This document shows positions 50,355-62,640 of a DNA stretch of 64,000 nucleotides, one piece after another. The translations under genes and the position numbers were made by a program. The stretch lies in NCBI GenBank assembly GCA_028023455.1, contig JAQFVV010006309.1, positions 2,415,072 to 2,479,071 on the forward strand, written 5' to 3'. This stretch comes from Epiperipatus broadwayi (taxonomy: Eukaryota > Onychophora > Udeonychophora > Euonychophora > Peripatidae). The notes below the pieces were generated by a model that saw only the letters and a list, made by a program, of their open reading frames with translations, did not search any database and had not been told where the DNA came from. Each line of letters opens with the position of its first letter. Position 1 is the stretch's first letter.

Positions 50355-50830
50355 GTTATATTTTCATTTACCATTGTCAAACTCCCTCCACTCACAACAT
50401 TGATGTCATTCATTTCAGATAAATACACTAATTATTATTACTAATCATTTTCGAAACTATAGATTATCTCTAGCACAGATATAAACTTTAAACCTCAGTT
50501 AAAGATTAATATATATGATTTTTTAAATTTACACAGAGTTATTCACCTTTCTCTGTCTCATATGTAATATCTTTATAGATATAATAAACACCTCCATACT
50601 TCCCCATTCTTTTTAAATTCATATAAATAAAGATATAATAAAAGACAATTGACCCCCAAGATGCATTTTGTGCTGAACCAGCACTCATCAGTTGGTCCAG
50701 GTCACTATCTCTCATATATATTTCTATTATATGCAAAGTATTTATCTAGAGTAAATTGTTATATTTTCATTTACCATTGTCAAACTCCCTCCTCTCACAA
50801 CATTGATCCATCCATTTCAAACATTTGCCT
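50355..50830 (-). repeat. HHR-2 variant: one tandem period of 403 bp
   Basis: A 50-bp segment (50355-50404) recurs with one mismatch at 50758-50807. It matches the end segment that precedes the ribozyme in other HHR-2 copies. On the - strand the order is end segment, hammerhead, about 250 bp of tail, end segment again. That is a tandem unit of 403 bp plus the start of the next. Confidence 0.7.
50650..50704 (-). ncRNA. Type-I hammerhead with covarying stem I (HHR-2 copy H)
   Basis: Core CTGATGA is intact and helix II closes with the canonical G-C pair (GTGCTG ... CAGCAC). GAAA is AAAA. The outer part of stem I is TGACC with GGTCA, where other copies have ATAAT with ATTAT: different bases, pairing kept. 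Confidence 0.65.
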
Positions 50831-52141
50831 CCCTCATATTTTGTCAATTGCTGTGTGTATTAATTTAATATATAATGTTGCTTCAAAATCCTGGAAAGTC
50901 TGCATGATATTCAAGAGCTCTTTTATTCACTTTATCTGGCACAGTGGTATAAATATTAAGATGAAGGACTCTTTTTCTTTCAATTTATTAGTAATAGGTG
51001 TAAATATTAGTTTTAATATTTATTTATTTTAAATGCCATGTATTTAATGCTATGCATTGTTATATAATTTTATGTGTGATTTTAACAGGTATTTTATATG
51101 AAGTTCTCAAAATATTGGAAGAGTAAAATGCATTATACTTGTCCCTTTTGATGTTATTTTTAAGTGTTTGCAAATGCAGGAAGTGTTTGGATGTTGATAT
51201 ATATTTTTTATTGTTTAATTAATATGACATAGTTTTATATTTAGATATATTTTGCTATGTTTATTGTTTTATTAGATTTAAACAAAACTTAGTTATCTTT
51301 GTTTTAAGAGATAGAGTAATAGTCTCTTTCATATAGTTTATTTTATGGCAGCAAGTTTATTATTCATTTATGTAATATCAAGCATACAATACTTTATTTA
51401 GAAAAATCCTACTTTTTCTGATGGTTCATTATTATTTCTTCTGACTAGTGACACTCTAGCTCATTATTGCCTTCATGTGTTTGTGGTTCAATGAGTTCAG
51501 GCCATCATCTTATTTTGCCTTTGCTTTTGTATTTTTAATGTGGTTTTTGTTAGTAATATATTTTATCCAAAGCCATGTTTAGTATAGTACTATGACTTCA
51601 TTCTCATATTTATATTTTGAAATTATTGCACAATGCCAGTTATACCTTCAGCAACACTTTCTTTATTTTAGTATTTTTGATATATAGGTGTTGTAGATGT
51701 GTGTAACTATCTCAAGATGTTTTAAATCTGATAAAATATTTAATATTAAATTTATAATTGTATATATGGCTACATAAAATGGTATACATTTTTATCACCA
51801 TTCACCACCAACCAGGAATTGGTAAGACAATATTTTATTTAAGGTATTGAATATTTTTATCTAAGGACTTTCAAATTGCAAGATATTGTATTAAATGTGA
51901 GAAATTGCTGAAATTTTTGAATCCATAAAAGGATTGGTTAACCATTGAATATCATTGCTATTATTTTAAATTCTAATATGTAATTTTTATTTATATTATT
52001 TTATTTTCGGTTTTGGGTTTTTTTTTTGATAGTTTTGTAAGTAATAAGTTATAAAACAACTTGATATTTGTTTTTTAAATGTTATTAGTGTTAATAAATA
52101 TTATTTTTATTATTAATTCATGCCTATTTGCATTTATTCAT
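50831..52141. other. T-rich stretch without recognised gene
   Basis: No coding structure or repeat family recognised. Confidence 0.4.
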
Positions 52142-52418
52142 CATCTGCATCTTTATAAACAAAGCAAAGCAAAACTCCATATATGCAGTGCTCTCAGATT
52201 CAAAGCTCCTCACTGACGAAGGCCAGAAGCCAGAAACTAGTCTGGGGATATTGGATGAGTAGGCATTAGATAGGGATTTTATGCACAAGCCTTCTGGCAT
52301 CCATTGATTACTCTGTTTAGCACAGGTGGCACTACTATATGGAGTTTTGCTTTGCTTTGTTTATAAACAATTATGTGCTAGTATTGGAGATGTGATCATG
52401 TGATGCATCTGCATCTTT
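52142..52418 (+). repeat. HHR-3 element, copy 2
   Basis: Long inverted arms (52152-52192 and 52327-52367, about 40 bp: TTATAAACAAAGCAAAGCAA with its complement) enclose the HHR-3 interior with the hammerhead at 52207-52248. The 13-bp direct repeat CATCTGCATCTTT at 52142-52154 and 52406-52418 brackets the element plus about 38 bp of right flank, a possible target duplication. Confidence 0.72.
52207..52248 (+). ncRNA. Hammerhead-like ribozyme (HHR-3 copy 2)
   Basis: TCCTCA pairs with TGGGGA over 6 bp including one U-G. Core CTGACGA, helix II GGC-CAGAA-GCC, GAAA, then helix III with A15.1-U16.1 around CTAG and C17 as the cleavage nucleotide. The 10.1-11.1 position is A-A instead of G-C. Core complete. 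Confidence 0.6.
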
Positions 52419-53597
52419 CAGAATCTCATAATATTTATCACACAATTGTATTTCCTTATTTATGTATTGAGAGTACTTGATTATAAAGAAATATGATTTG
52501 AAAGTCACTTTATTTTACAATTTTATTACTGATGTTAAAATAACATAAAAGAAAATTTATTTATTTAATTAAAAATAATAAAACTATTTTATCTAACTCA
52601 TATAAGACCAGCTTAGTCAATTTTATTTATTATGATAAAGTGGGAAGATTACTTAACTTTATTCATTATGACTTAGTTTGATATTGGTAGAAGATTAGTA
52701 AAAAAACATTTTGAATAGCCATAAAAATCTCTTTCTACTCATGATATTATGAATGTCATCCTCGTGTAGTATCATTATTTTAATTTAAGAGTTTCTTCAT
52801 GTTAATTTCAATAATAAATTTTATAATTGTTGAATCAATAAGATATCATTTTATAGGTACATGACTTATTGCTAGAATCACATTCTTACTAGTTTTCAAA
52901 AAAAATAAAGAGAAACATAAAATTGATTATGAGATAATTCATCATAAAGAACCCTGATATTTATTTACTTATAAGATTATTTCAAAAAGAATTGTCATGG
53001 TTAAGAATATATCATTTTAAGAAGGAGCTATGTGGCAAAAAAATCAATAAAAGAATACCTATGTTCATTTAATACAAGAGGAATAGCACATTAAATCCAT
53101 TCATTGTAGAAATATAATCATGGTAATTATAAGATTTGGTGTTACTTTGAGGATATGCTGGTGAAAGAAGATTTGAAAGTAATCTAACCCATTCTAGATT
53201 ATATGCTTAAAACATTAAGAGTTATTGTATTTTCAAAAGAAAGATTATGAGAATTCTCTTTCTATTAATTTGCTATATTACTGCATTTGTCTTATTAATG
53301 CTTATTATTTTAGCTCTTATTATTGTAACAGTATATGTGCACGTGAGCTAGCCTGTGTTTATTTTTATTATTGGCCTATATTATTATTTTAGTATTATTA
53401 TTAGCTATTACTGTTTAACTCTGAGCTTACAATTTGGGTTGTTATATGGCTCTCATTTATTTTTAAATGTTACAATTTGGCATTGCCCAACATGCTGGTT
53501 TTTCAGTTGATTAGGGGTTCTCAAATCAGCAAAATTTAAACTTCTTAGCAGACTAACGATGAATATGACATGAAAGTGTCTAAAGTATGTTCTGTAT
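52419..53597. other. T-rich stretch without recognised gene
   Basis: The part at 53330-53590 has higher complexity, but no frame is convincing. Confidence 0.4.
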
Positions 53598-53640
53598 AAT
53601 AAATATTATTAAATTTTTGTATGTAAACTCTGTGTGAGTA
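53598..53640 (+). terminator. Possible polyadenylation signal
   Basis: AATAAA at 53598-53603 followed about 30 nt later by the GT-rich TCTGTGTGAGT. The preceding 250 bp are more complex than average. AATAAA is common by chance in such AT-rich DNA, so this is weak. Confidence 0.25.
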
Positions 53641-53644
53641 TTTT

Positions 53645-54955
53645 TTCACATTAATATTAATATTTACATATTTATTTAATAATTTAAAAATAAAAACGTA
53701 ACATTAAGAATTTTAAGGCTTTTTGAATATGATTACTTCATATTGAATTATTTTAATCTTGACCTTAGTCTGTAAATGGAAGTTATGCACTATTGAATAA
53801 ATTGTTATACTGATTTTAGTCTTCTTGATTTTCAGAATTAAATTAAAAATATTATCCTTTATTTTATAATAGTTTAGTACAAATAGTGCATAACAATAAG
53901 TATTATGTGTAATTTCTTTCTTGATTTATAGAAATAGAAAACAGCTTAGAAGGATTTTTTTTCATTCAAGTAATCAGACTAGTAATGCTTAATAGATATG
54001 TCATTTTAAATATATGTCTTTGGAATAAAATATTCCAAAGAATATATGATCTACTAAAAAATTAAACGTTATATACTTATTCTGAATAATAATTTGCCCT
54101 ACACAAATTGTTGTCTCAAAATACTATTAAGTTTGCATGCAAATTATGTTTGACACATTTGGAAAAGCAAAAAAATGAATAAGTGTCGTATCACAAAGAA
54201 TGTAAAAATAATAATAATTAAGAATGGGCTTTTGAAAAGTCATTAATTATGTTTTTAATTGCTATGATAACAAGATAATTCTGTTTCTAAATTAAATAAA
54301 ATTTAAAATATTTCTTCTTATTATTATTTCTAAGTATTTAGTGCTAAACATTATGCCACCTTATCAATACTAGAATATAAACTAGTGTAGAAAATAATTT
54401 AAAAAAATTATTGAAATATACAAAACAAAATGTTTAAAAGTTTGGGAATGTTTTAGAATATAAATTCCTGCGTAAAAAGCTTGAAGGTATCTTAGAATAT
54501 CAATCCTAAAGTGTAGTTATTACATGCTGCCATGATGAAATCAAATCACGAATGATTTAAGCAAATCTCGCATTATAGTACTTAAGAAAAAAAGAATTTA
54601 ACTTAAAAACAAATAACAATAGCAATTAAAACTTAAATAATGAAAGTTAATATATAAAAGTGAGATTTAGCATTTTAAATGTTAGAATGTTCTCCTGATG
54701 AAATTTAATCATATTATAAAGTTAAGATTTATTTTGTTTTCAATTCGATATTTTAAGCTTTTTTTTTTAAATGAGGATAAATTTAAAAAATTATATTTCC
54801 ACAAAATTGCCATATTAATGCATTTACTTAGAAATCTTCTAAACAGAATCTGTTGTCGTTAGTCTGGATTATATATAAACACAAACACGTATAAATACGT
54901 TTCTAATATTATATTTGTTACCGAAATGAAAACAAATATACGTACACTCGTGTTT
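53645..54955. other. AT-rich stretch without recognised gene
   Basis: Nothing identified. Confidence 0.5.
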
Positions 54956-54959
54956 ACAA

Positions 54960-55500
54960 TATATTTACAATGGCTATACTATGTCTGCTATTATTGGTGA
55001 GGTATAGCTCCTAGTTCTGAGGTGAACTATGGAAGAAGGGACTTCATGTCCTCTTACAGATTTCCTTGCCACTTTCAGGTCTATCTTGGTACCCTGCCTT
55101 GTGAATAGGTATAATGACCACTTCTGGCTGCACTATGACTGCTTGCCTCTTGCCAATGTTTGGTTCTAGCAACTTCTAGGCCTAATTGTGTTTATCTTAG
55201 ATAGCTTTGTTTGGTGAATATGAATTCTGTCTTTTAGTTTTATCACAGTAATTCTCTAGAGAATGTATATACTTTAATTCTGATTTGCCAGTAATTCTTT
55301 GATTCTACCTTCAAAAAGACTGACTATTTATTTCCAAATTCTTATTCATAGTGGAAATATTCAGATTCAGTGAATATCATTGCCTATTGACCTATTCTTG
55401 CCATTGGCTATGCGCTATCTATCTGTAAATGCATGGTGATGAATGCCCAATCCAATCCAGATAAGAAGTAATCTGAACTAGTCCATTATTTGAAAGCAAT
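54960..55500. other. Unclassified segment of higher GC
   Basis: Contrasts with its neighbours in GC and complexity (for example GGTACCCTGCCTTGTGAATA). Both strands have many stops. It may be an old element; I do not recognise it. Confidence 0.35.
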
Positions 55501-55518
55501 GTAAGATATGATAGAAAC

Positions 55519-55543
55519 ATATATATATAAATTCATATATCAT

Positions 55544-55587
<44 letters not shown>
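55519..55587. repeat. 30-bp duplicated flank plus TA tract (left)
   Basis: The 30 bp at 55519-55548 (core AAATTCATATATCATTACTA) are repeated exactly at 59851-59880. A (TA)n tract of about 38 bp follows on this side. Confidence 0.85.
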
Positions 55588-55590
<3 letters not shown>

Positions 55591-56489
55591 ACCCTTACTT
55601 CTCGATATATAATATAATTTGAAATACAACTAGCTCAATTGAATTGTTATGCTTAATAAAAAATTTGCATATCTATCTTTAATATACTTTTATACTATCA
55701 TATTATAATTAAATTTATTATCAATTATCAAAATCAATATACTTCTTTATTATGTATTAATTAAATAAATATTTATCAAAATCATGAGACTGTGAAGTAA
55801 AGTTACAAAGCAATAAGTAGATTTACATTGAGTCAATATCTCCCAAGATATTGTCTCAATGGCATAAGAATACTATTACCTCCTTATTAACTTACTACTA
55901 CATTTACAGTATTCTTATGGCTTTTAAAATAAAATAAACTATCTTTAATAATAATAAATAAATAAATCTGAACTTTTAATTTTAAAATATAATTAAATAA
56001 TCTCAGGTTCTTCTAATTATCTTAAAGTAATAATAACTCATGTAAATAAGTATGATAAGGGATCTTATATCAAACCTAAATACACCTAACTTATTCTAAT
56101 AATAATAATACTCAATACTAATCTTAGGGTATAACTTAATCTTATTTATTTCTGTTATATCATCAATCATTAAATAAATAAATAATCATGTATATATCTT
56201 TTATTTTCATATGGTATCTTAATTTTGGAATAGATCAAAATCTTATAATTTAATAATCTATGGCAATAAATAATATGGTACTCTTATATTATGCATTATA
56301 ACCATCTAATGACCATTGTAATATAATATATTAATGTCAATCAATTCTTATAAATGATATCAAGAAAATATTGTGTTTATTTCTAATACTAATAATAAAT
56401 TCATATTGTACAAATATTATGTTTATTCAAATTATCTGCTGTCAAACGCTGTGGTGCAAAATAATGAACTCGACACACTTTTAAAACAA

Positions 56490-56535
56490 ATTAAACAAAT
56501 TTATTTACATTAACTTTAATCAAGAATTTATTTAC
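56490..56535 (-). terminator. Possible polyadenylation region
   Basis: The - strand has two AATAAA-type hexamers in TGTAAATAAA context, followed by GTGTGTCGAG. It would suit a transcript starting at the TATA box near 58885. Chance is a real alternative. Confidence 0.25.
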
Positions 56536-58882
56536 AATATTTACAATTCAAATTAGAAAACAAAGAAAAATAAAATAAGAAAATAATAATACAAGATGTT
56601 TACACTGTTATTAGCTCATACTCTTACTAAGTAATCTATACATTTTTTAAAATGCTGTACCAATAGTATTAAAGTATAGTCTCAAACTTAGACTTTAAAT
56701 AAATATCAATGAACTTCAATTATTATACAGAAAAATTTATGTAAACAATATTTATGTAGCATATGTAAACAATTAAACTTTACTAATTAAATTGCTACAT
56801 CATTAAGTATTATTGTTATCTATTTCATAACGTATTAACATATGTTCACTTTAATATCAGCATTACTTTAATATCATACATGTATAAACTAATGTATCTT
56901 TGTAATGTAATAAAAATAACTGATTATAATTTATATTTCATTTAACGCAATTCATGCTATATGTTTTATCAAATATGCATTACATATACGTACTGTTAAA
57001 ATAATAATATTTAAATTATTCATCAATTTCAAATTCATAAAGTATTATATTAGATAAATTTTATGATTCTTTTCTATGTGAAATTATTACTTTACTTTAT
57101 GTGTTATTCTACTCCTTCCTAATAAATTTTCTATCTACAAAGCATTCTTTAAACTTATTTCAAAACTTCCGGGAAAACAACCTTCAACTTTAAATAAATA
57201 TTAATTATCCAAATTATTTATACTTCATCGTCTATATTCAGAAAATCTTCAATCCAAATATAAACTTCGACATAAAACTTAATTTAATTTATCCAATAAA
57301 CAAAAATAAAATATAGACTTTAAAATCTCTTCCTAACTTGCAATAAAATAATTACTTATGAATAATAAATATAATTCTGATACTATAACATAAAAATAAC
57401 AATATTAAAATTTATCTATGAAAGAATCATATAATTATTTCTAAGCTTCTTATGTAATGTTGCATCGTATTTATATCATAAATTCAAATTATGCATATTT
57501 AAATAAAACTGTCACTGCCAATATAATATGTGTGTATTTTTAAAAAATATTTATACATTCATTCAAAACAATAACATAATATTTGGTTGATCTAAAGAAA
57601 ACATATTAAATACATTTTATTATTATTATTACAATTTTTACCATCAATAATGATTTAATGTACAGTCCATCTTCCAATATTCTTCGGAATTACAGCTTCA
57701 TAAAATAATTCACATTTACACTCACGATCATTCTTTAACATATTCCATGTTATATTAATTATAAAATAAACTTATGCAATTAATCATTATATTATTTTTA
57801 GTTATTATTTAAAGAAATGTACCTATCTCATTTTAAATAGATTAATAATATTTAAATTTTATATTAGATAAATAAACAGAATTCATATTACGTAATTCCA
57901 GCGATGTCTTCTTTTCACCATAATAGTTCTTTAATCCTAGGTACACATTCACTAAAACACCATTTCCGTTTTCCGGTCCATCACGTGTTTTTAAAAAGTT
58001 TATGAAAAATGAAAAATGTTCTTTTAAAATAAAATAAAATTAATCAGTTCTTCCATAAAATATAATAAATTAAAATAGTTTATCTGATCCAGATTCAGTT
58101 CTTTAAAAATATTATTTAAAGTTATTATCTTAAATTAATCTATAGTTTATGTAAAATTATCATTTAATTATTTTAAATTAACTGGGACGTCCACGTATTA
58201 CTTGCGCATTTCTTAACAAAATATCCAGGTAAGAATAAGCTTCTTCATCTAAAACGACCAGCGTTTAAATTACTTCAATATAATAATTTTTATTATATTA
58301 AGACTTTTAGCTAATTATATTTTCAATTTATTTGCCTTCCAAAATTATCAATATTCAGTCTTTTAAACATAAAGACTTAACAAGGCAAGTATTTATAAAA
58401 AACTACTTTTATTTCTAATATCTTTACTTAAGATATATATTTAAATTTATAGCTTGCAAAAATACTTTCTTCATAAGAAGTATTTTATTCTTTAAAATAT
58501 CTATTTTTCTAATAGTCAATAGCAATTAGCTTTTAAAATTATATACTGTCCAAAATATTACTTTTCCCCATCTCGTAATTATCCGAACTAATCCAGCGTT
58601 TGTCATATTCCTAGGGTAAAGTTTCCGATATATTTTTACTATATATGATGTTTCCATGATTATTTGCTTGCAAATTGAGCTTAAATAGAGACGAATGATA
58701 GGGAAAAATTGAATTAACACTGCATATTTATCATTTTAAAATTTCTATAACTTATTACAAGACACTCTTATAATTTTGAAAAATGATTTTAAAAGCGTCT
58801 ATAAAATTTACGTAGCTATTTTTAATAACACAATTAACTTAAAAAATCAATCACGAAGTCCTCTCCTAACAATTGAACTGAG

Positions 58883-58916
58883 CTTTTATACCGGAAGAAA
58901 CTTCCCATCTGATTGG
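58883..58916 (-). promoter_or_regulatory. CCAAT and TATA box pair
   Basis: On the - strand CCAATCAG (58909-58916) precedes TATAAAAG (58883-58890) by 18 nt, in a locally GC-richer patch (CTTCCGG between them). The spacing of CCAAT is shorter than usual for polymerase II promoters. A start would be expected near 58855-58860. Confidence 0.4.
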
Positions 58917-59850
58917 TACATTTAAACAATCAACTTGCTGGCTTATTTACATATTTACCAACAACACAAAATTTAAAAATAAATAATGACTTATTTAACA
59001 TTTAATATTTATTACATTATCAAATTTTAAAATAATCTTTATCATTTATTTACATCTATTAAATATTTTTTTAAAAGCATATTTTTACTTTATATCACTT
59101 TAAAGTTCTATAAAATTATTTAAAATACACTAAGTCTTTTTATACGTTATATTTTTAAAGCAATATTTTTTTAAAATCAAATTTAATATTCTACATTAAT
59201 ATCTTTATTTTTATCTTGCAATAGTTCACATATTATTTATAAATTTTATAACATGATTTTTTAAAATAGTTTTGCAACTTTACTAAATAACTTCCAAGCA
59301 TGTGTGTGCATATCTAACTAACATCTGTTTTCTACAACACAAGAAACGCTTGTCATAGTCTAAAAATAAACTAACAATTGCATTCTTTTAAAATAAATAT
59401 TTTTAAAATAAACAAGATATTATAACAGATTTTAAAATAATTATTCGATATTATTAAAATCAAATTTTAATCTTCTATTTAAGTACTTACAATAATTAAA
59501 ATATTTATATTCTTTTATAACATTATTTTATCAACAATAAATATATGCATTTAATTTTAACTTGTCTTTTTAAATACTTTAGTTTTAAATATTTATTTAT
59601 TAAATCTATTAATGCAGTATTGATTATAGCCATTTTTTCCAACTATATATTATAATCATCATCATTTAAAATGTCTCTCTCAATATCAGCACAATTTTAC
59701 ATATCAAATACTCATAGATTGCTTTAATTAAACTTTTTGAAATATTACCATAAGCAAAATTAACATCACATATTCAAATATATCTTAAATTTAAAATTTT
59801 TAATAGATTAGCACAAAAATTAAATGGTGACCCATACAAAAGGGCACAAT

Positions 59851-59880
59851 ATATATATATAAATTCATATATCATTACTA
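59851..59880. repeat. 30-bp duplicated flank (right)
   Basis: Exact copy of 55519-55548. The sequence beyond it (GCCCAAAACTG) is unrelated to the left side. Confidence 0.85.
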
Positions 59881-59889
59881 GCCCAAAAC

Positions 59890-60236
59890 TGTATTTTACT
59901 AAAATTCTTCCACACCTATGGTTTCATTTATTAACAAATAGACCTTGTCAAGTGAAATTCAACTAAACATACAACATATATATACAAAACAAAATAGCCT
60001 TCCCATCATTCACTTTAAAGAACAACTTCATTTAATTTCAAAGAATGTATTCATGAAATTGATGGCTCGGATTCAAAAAAAATTTATCATCAATGTTTCT
60101 TTTACTTTATTTTTGGGAAGGCTGCTTTGTTTTGTGTATAAATATATATTGTATGTTTAGTTGAATTTTACTTGGCAAGGTCTCTTTATTAATAGATGAA
60201 CCCATGGATGTGGAATAATTTTAGTAAAATTTTGCT
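59890..60236. repeat. Long-armed hairpin element (about 350 bp)
   Basis: Left arm 59890-60005 and right arm 60115-60236 are inverted copies (for example ATTTTACTAAAATTCTTCCA against TGGAATAATTTTAGTAAAAT; AACTAAACATACAA against TTGTATGTTTAGTT). A diverged copy of the left arm and loop occurs at 61233-61455. No transposase frame; MITE-like. Confidence 0.72.
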
Positions 60237-61232
60237 TTTGTCTAGTATTGTAATGTTTTATGAATTTCTGTTATTGATAATTAATAGTATAGTTTTAGGC
60301 AGTATTTAATTTATATATATTTTCATAGATAATATTGGGTGCTTATATAAACTAAGATCACTTTTCATAAAGTTTTCTGCCACACTTTCTAACCTTATAT
60401 ACATATACATAACTAATTTTTAAATTTATAAACCATGAGAAGAGGGAGAGATCCACATAATTCTACTAATAATTTTTCTACCGTTATTATACATTTATGT
60501 AATTACCCAAATCAAGTTGTCTTTCATTTCATATTTTTTCAATATTTTTATCATTTATTCTTTTAACATCTTCTATATATATATATATTCAACTTGACTT
60601 TTCAATTTCACAATCCAATTTTTGTGTAAATTTTATTTTGCAATCATTTTATCTCTTTTCAGTGTTGTTGCTTCAAATAAAATTATACAAAACAAAATAT
60701 TTAGTAACACGGAAGCATTCTTCTATTCAAATTAAAATTCTACAGTATAAAATATCTAATTATTTCTGACCATCCAATTGGTAATAATGTTATTTGTAGT
60801 AAAACAAAAATATGTATTTTAACATTAAGAATTTCATTTTATTTTTTAATACAGTGAAGAAATTAAAAATTCTGTTAGATCTATATTTAAGTAGCTAGAG
60901 AAATGTTTGTTTAAGTGAGTTTCAATAAATATTTTTTATCTCAGAATTTTAAACTTACAATAAAATATATTATTTGATATATAACTTCGTAATAGAAAAT
61001 AGAAGCCTTAAGAATTTTTATTTGTTTAAGCATTGCCTCTTCAAATATTTTTTTTAATATTTTTATTGCATTTCAATAAATAATTTTTATATGTAAATTA
61101 AATATATATATAATTATTGCTTTTGCTGATTTATAAAAACTGGTGAACAATTTATTTTTTATCTGAATTCTATTTTTAAAATCGAAATACATTTTTGTTT
61201 AATCTTCAAAAAGCAATTATCTAGCCAAAAGA
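60237..61232. other. AT-rich stretch without recognised gene
   Basis: Nothing identified. Confidence 0.5.
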
Positions 61233-61454
61233 CAAAATTTTACTAAAATTTTCTCATAACCATACTTTCGTCTATTAACAAATAGACCAATGAAATTCAA
61301 CCAGATACAAACAGCCTATATATACAAAATAACAGTCTTTCCATAATTCACTTCAAAATATCAACAACTTTTACATCAAATGATGTCCTCATGAGATTGG
61401 TCGTCTCAGATTCAAGAAGATTTATCATCAGTATTTCTTTTACATTTTTTATTG
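61233..61454. repeat. Hairpin element, partial second copy
   Basis: Matches the left arm and loop of 59890-60236 (TTTTACTAAAATTTTC, CTATTAACAAATAGACC, AGATTTATCATCAG). It stops where an HHR-2 unit begins at 61455; the right arm is absent. Confidence 0.65.
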
Positions 61455-61665
61455 GCTATCTTAATATATATCTGAGCACTTATTGCATATATGTGTAGAG
61501 ATGATAATCTGGACCAACTGATGATTGCTGGTTTAGCATGAAATACGTATATTGGTGATTATTTATCTTTTCAACATATATGTGTTCAGGTGTATCAGAG
61601 TTATGAGGTAGAGTGGAGAGTGATGGGTAGTGTGAAAGTCTGTGCTCATATACCCTATATATTAT
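61455..61665 (+). repeat. HHR-2 family repeat, copy F
   Basis: Begins GGCTATCTTAATATATATCT, carries an intact-core ribozyme, then the tail AGGTAGAGTGGAGAGTGATG and CTGTGCTCATATACCCTATA. This links the two tail variants to one family. It truncates the hairpin element at its left. Confidence 0.78.
61504..61562 (+). ncRNA. Type-I hammerhead ribozyme, core intact (HHR-2 copy F)
   Basis: Stem I ATAAT/ATTAT and ACCAA/TTGGT with internal loop CTGG/G. Core CTGATGA and GAAA intact, helix II TGCT/AGCA, helix III built from ATACGTAT. The G of the closing pair is T here. Confidence 0.7.
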
Positions 61666-62239
61666 ATCTATATAAGAAAAAAGAAACTTCTATATCCCAA
61701 ATTAGAGATTGTTTTTGTTTATTTTTCAAAAAAAACTTAGTTGAATATTATTTATGACCTATTAGGTATCCATTAAAAAATAAATGTCTATGTTTATATG
61801 TTATATATGTAGTTATTTTTAATGTATTAATGGATCACCAACATCTTTTGAGAATCTTGTGATTTGAAAAAAAAATTAAAAACTCAGAACTTGAAATCAT
61901 AAATATTTTTTGTGTACTGACCTGTATGGAAAGCACAATGATTTAATTATTTCTTTCAAATACATATTTGCAATTCCAGAAAAACATTACAATGGTTTAC
62001 AATCACTATATTATTGTTTTTTAAATTTTGAACCTATAAATGTTTAGACATTCGTAAAAACAAAAAAGATTGATCTGTTATTTTAAAAATTGACTTTAAT
62101 CATATTGAGCATGCTTCAATTACAATGTGTTCCATAATCATAGCTATACAACATTACTATTATTTGTGGTATTTAAATATACTTGTTTATATTCAAATTT
62201 ATTTTAATTTATTGCACAATTATGTAAATTTTATTTGAA
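61666..62239. other. AT-rich stretch without recognised gene
   Basis: Nothing identified. Confidence 0.5.
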
Positions 62240-62640
62240 ATCTTCTTAGAGAGCCTATTTCTTCAAGATAGAGGTGTTGGTATATTTTTTTATGTATTGT
62301 GAATTGATTGTTAGCTATGGTCCAATCTTCTTTAATTTTTCTCTTGTTATCCTCCCTCTCAGTACAAACAATTTTTGCTTTAGATAAATCGAATTTATGA
62401 TCAGGGTATTGTTTATGTTCTATGCAAATGGAGTATCAACTTCAACTTTTAGCTCTATTGTAGAGATAGTTGTGCTGGGCCAATCTTGTAGATAGATTGG
62501 CTTTTGATTTACCATAATAGGAATATAGACAACTGGCTTGAGTGCAAAAGATTTTATAAATTATTTGATGGGCTGATTCAGTGAACAATTTATTTTTCCA
62601 ATTGTTCAGTAAATTATTAAATACACATTTTATTTAAAAT
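62240..62640 (-). pseudogene. Penelope-like GIY-YIG fragment
   Basis: The - strand gives FNNLLNNWKNKLFTESAHQ, then KIFCTQASCLYSYYGKSKAN, LSTRLAQHNYLYNRAKS, stops, then CIEHKQYPDHKFDLSKAKI, VCTEREDNKRKIKEDW and TIANNQF. The order matches the PLE endonuclease: Y..Y.G.S...L.TRL..H followed by .EH.....H.FD and ERE..KRKIKE. At least two in-frame stops break it. The same family's tail is in the loop at 4797-5187. Confidence 0.68.

Larger units (their letters stand above)
55588..59848. mobile_element. 4.26-kb G-poor block with TG...CA inverted ends
   Basis: The + strand becomes conspicuously poor in G relative to C here and reverts outside. The ends are short inverted repeats: TGTACCCTT at the left and AAGGGCACA at the right, one mismatch in nine. 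They start with TG and end with CA like a long terminal repeat. An LTR-primer-site-like TGGTGACCC lies at 59825-59833. No RT, integrase or transposase frame is visible. It could be a very long solo LTR, a non-autonomous element, or an intron-like transcribed region on the - strand. The nature is uncertain. Confidence 0.4.

Noticed and set aside
50649-51032. 127-codon open frame on the + strand
   Set aside because: Begins inside an HHR-2 repeat copy on its non-ribozyme strand and continues into AT-rich DNA; no domain seen.
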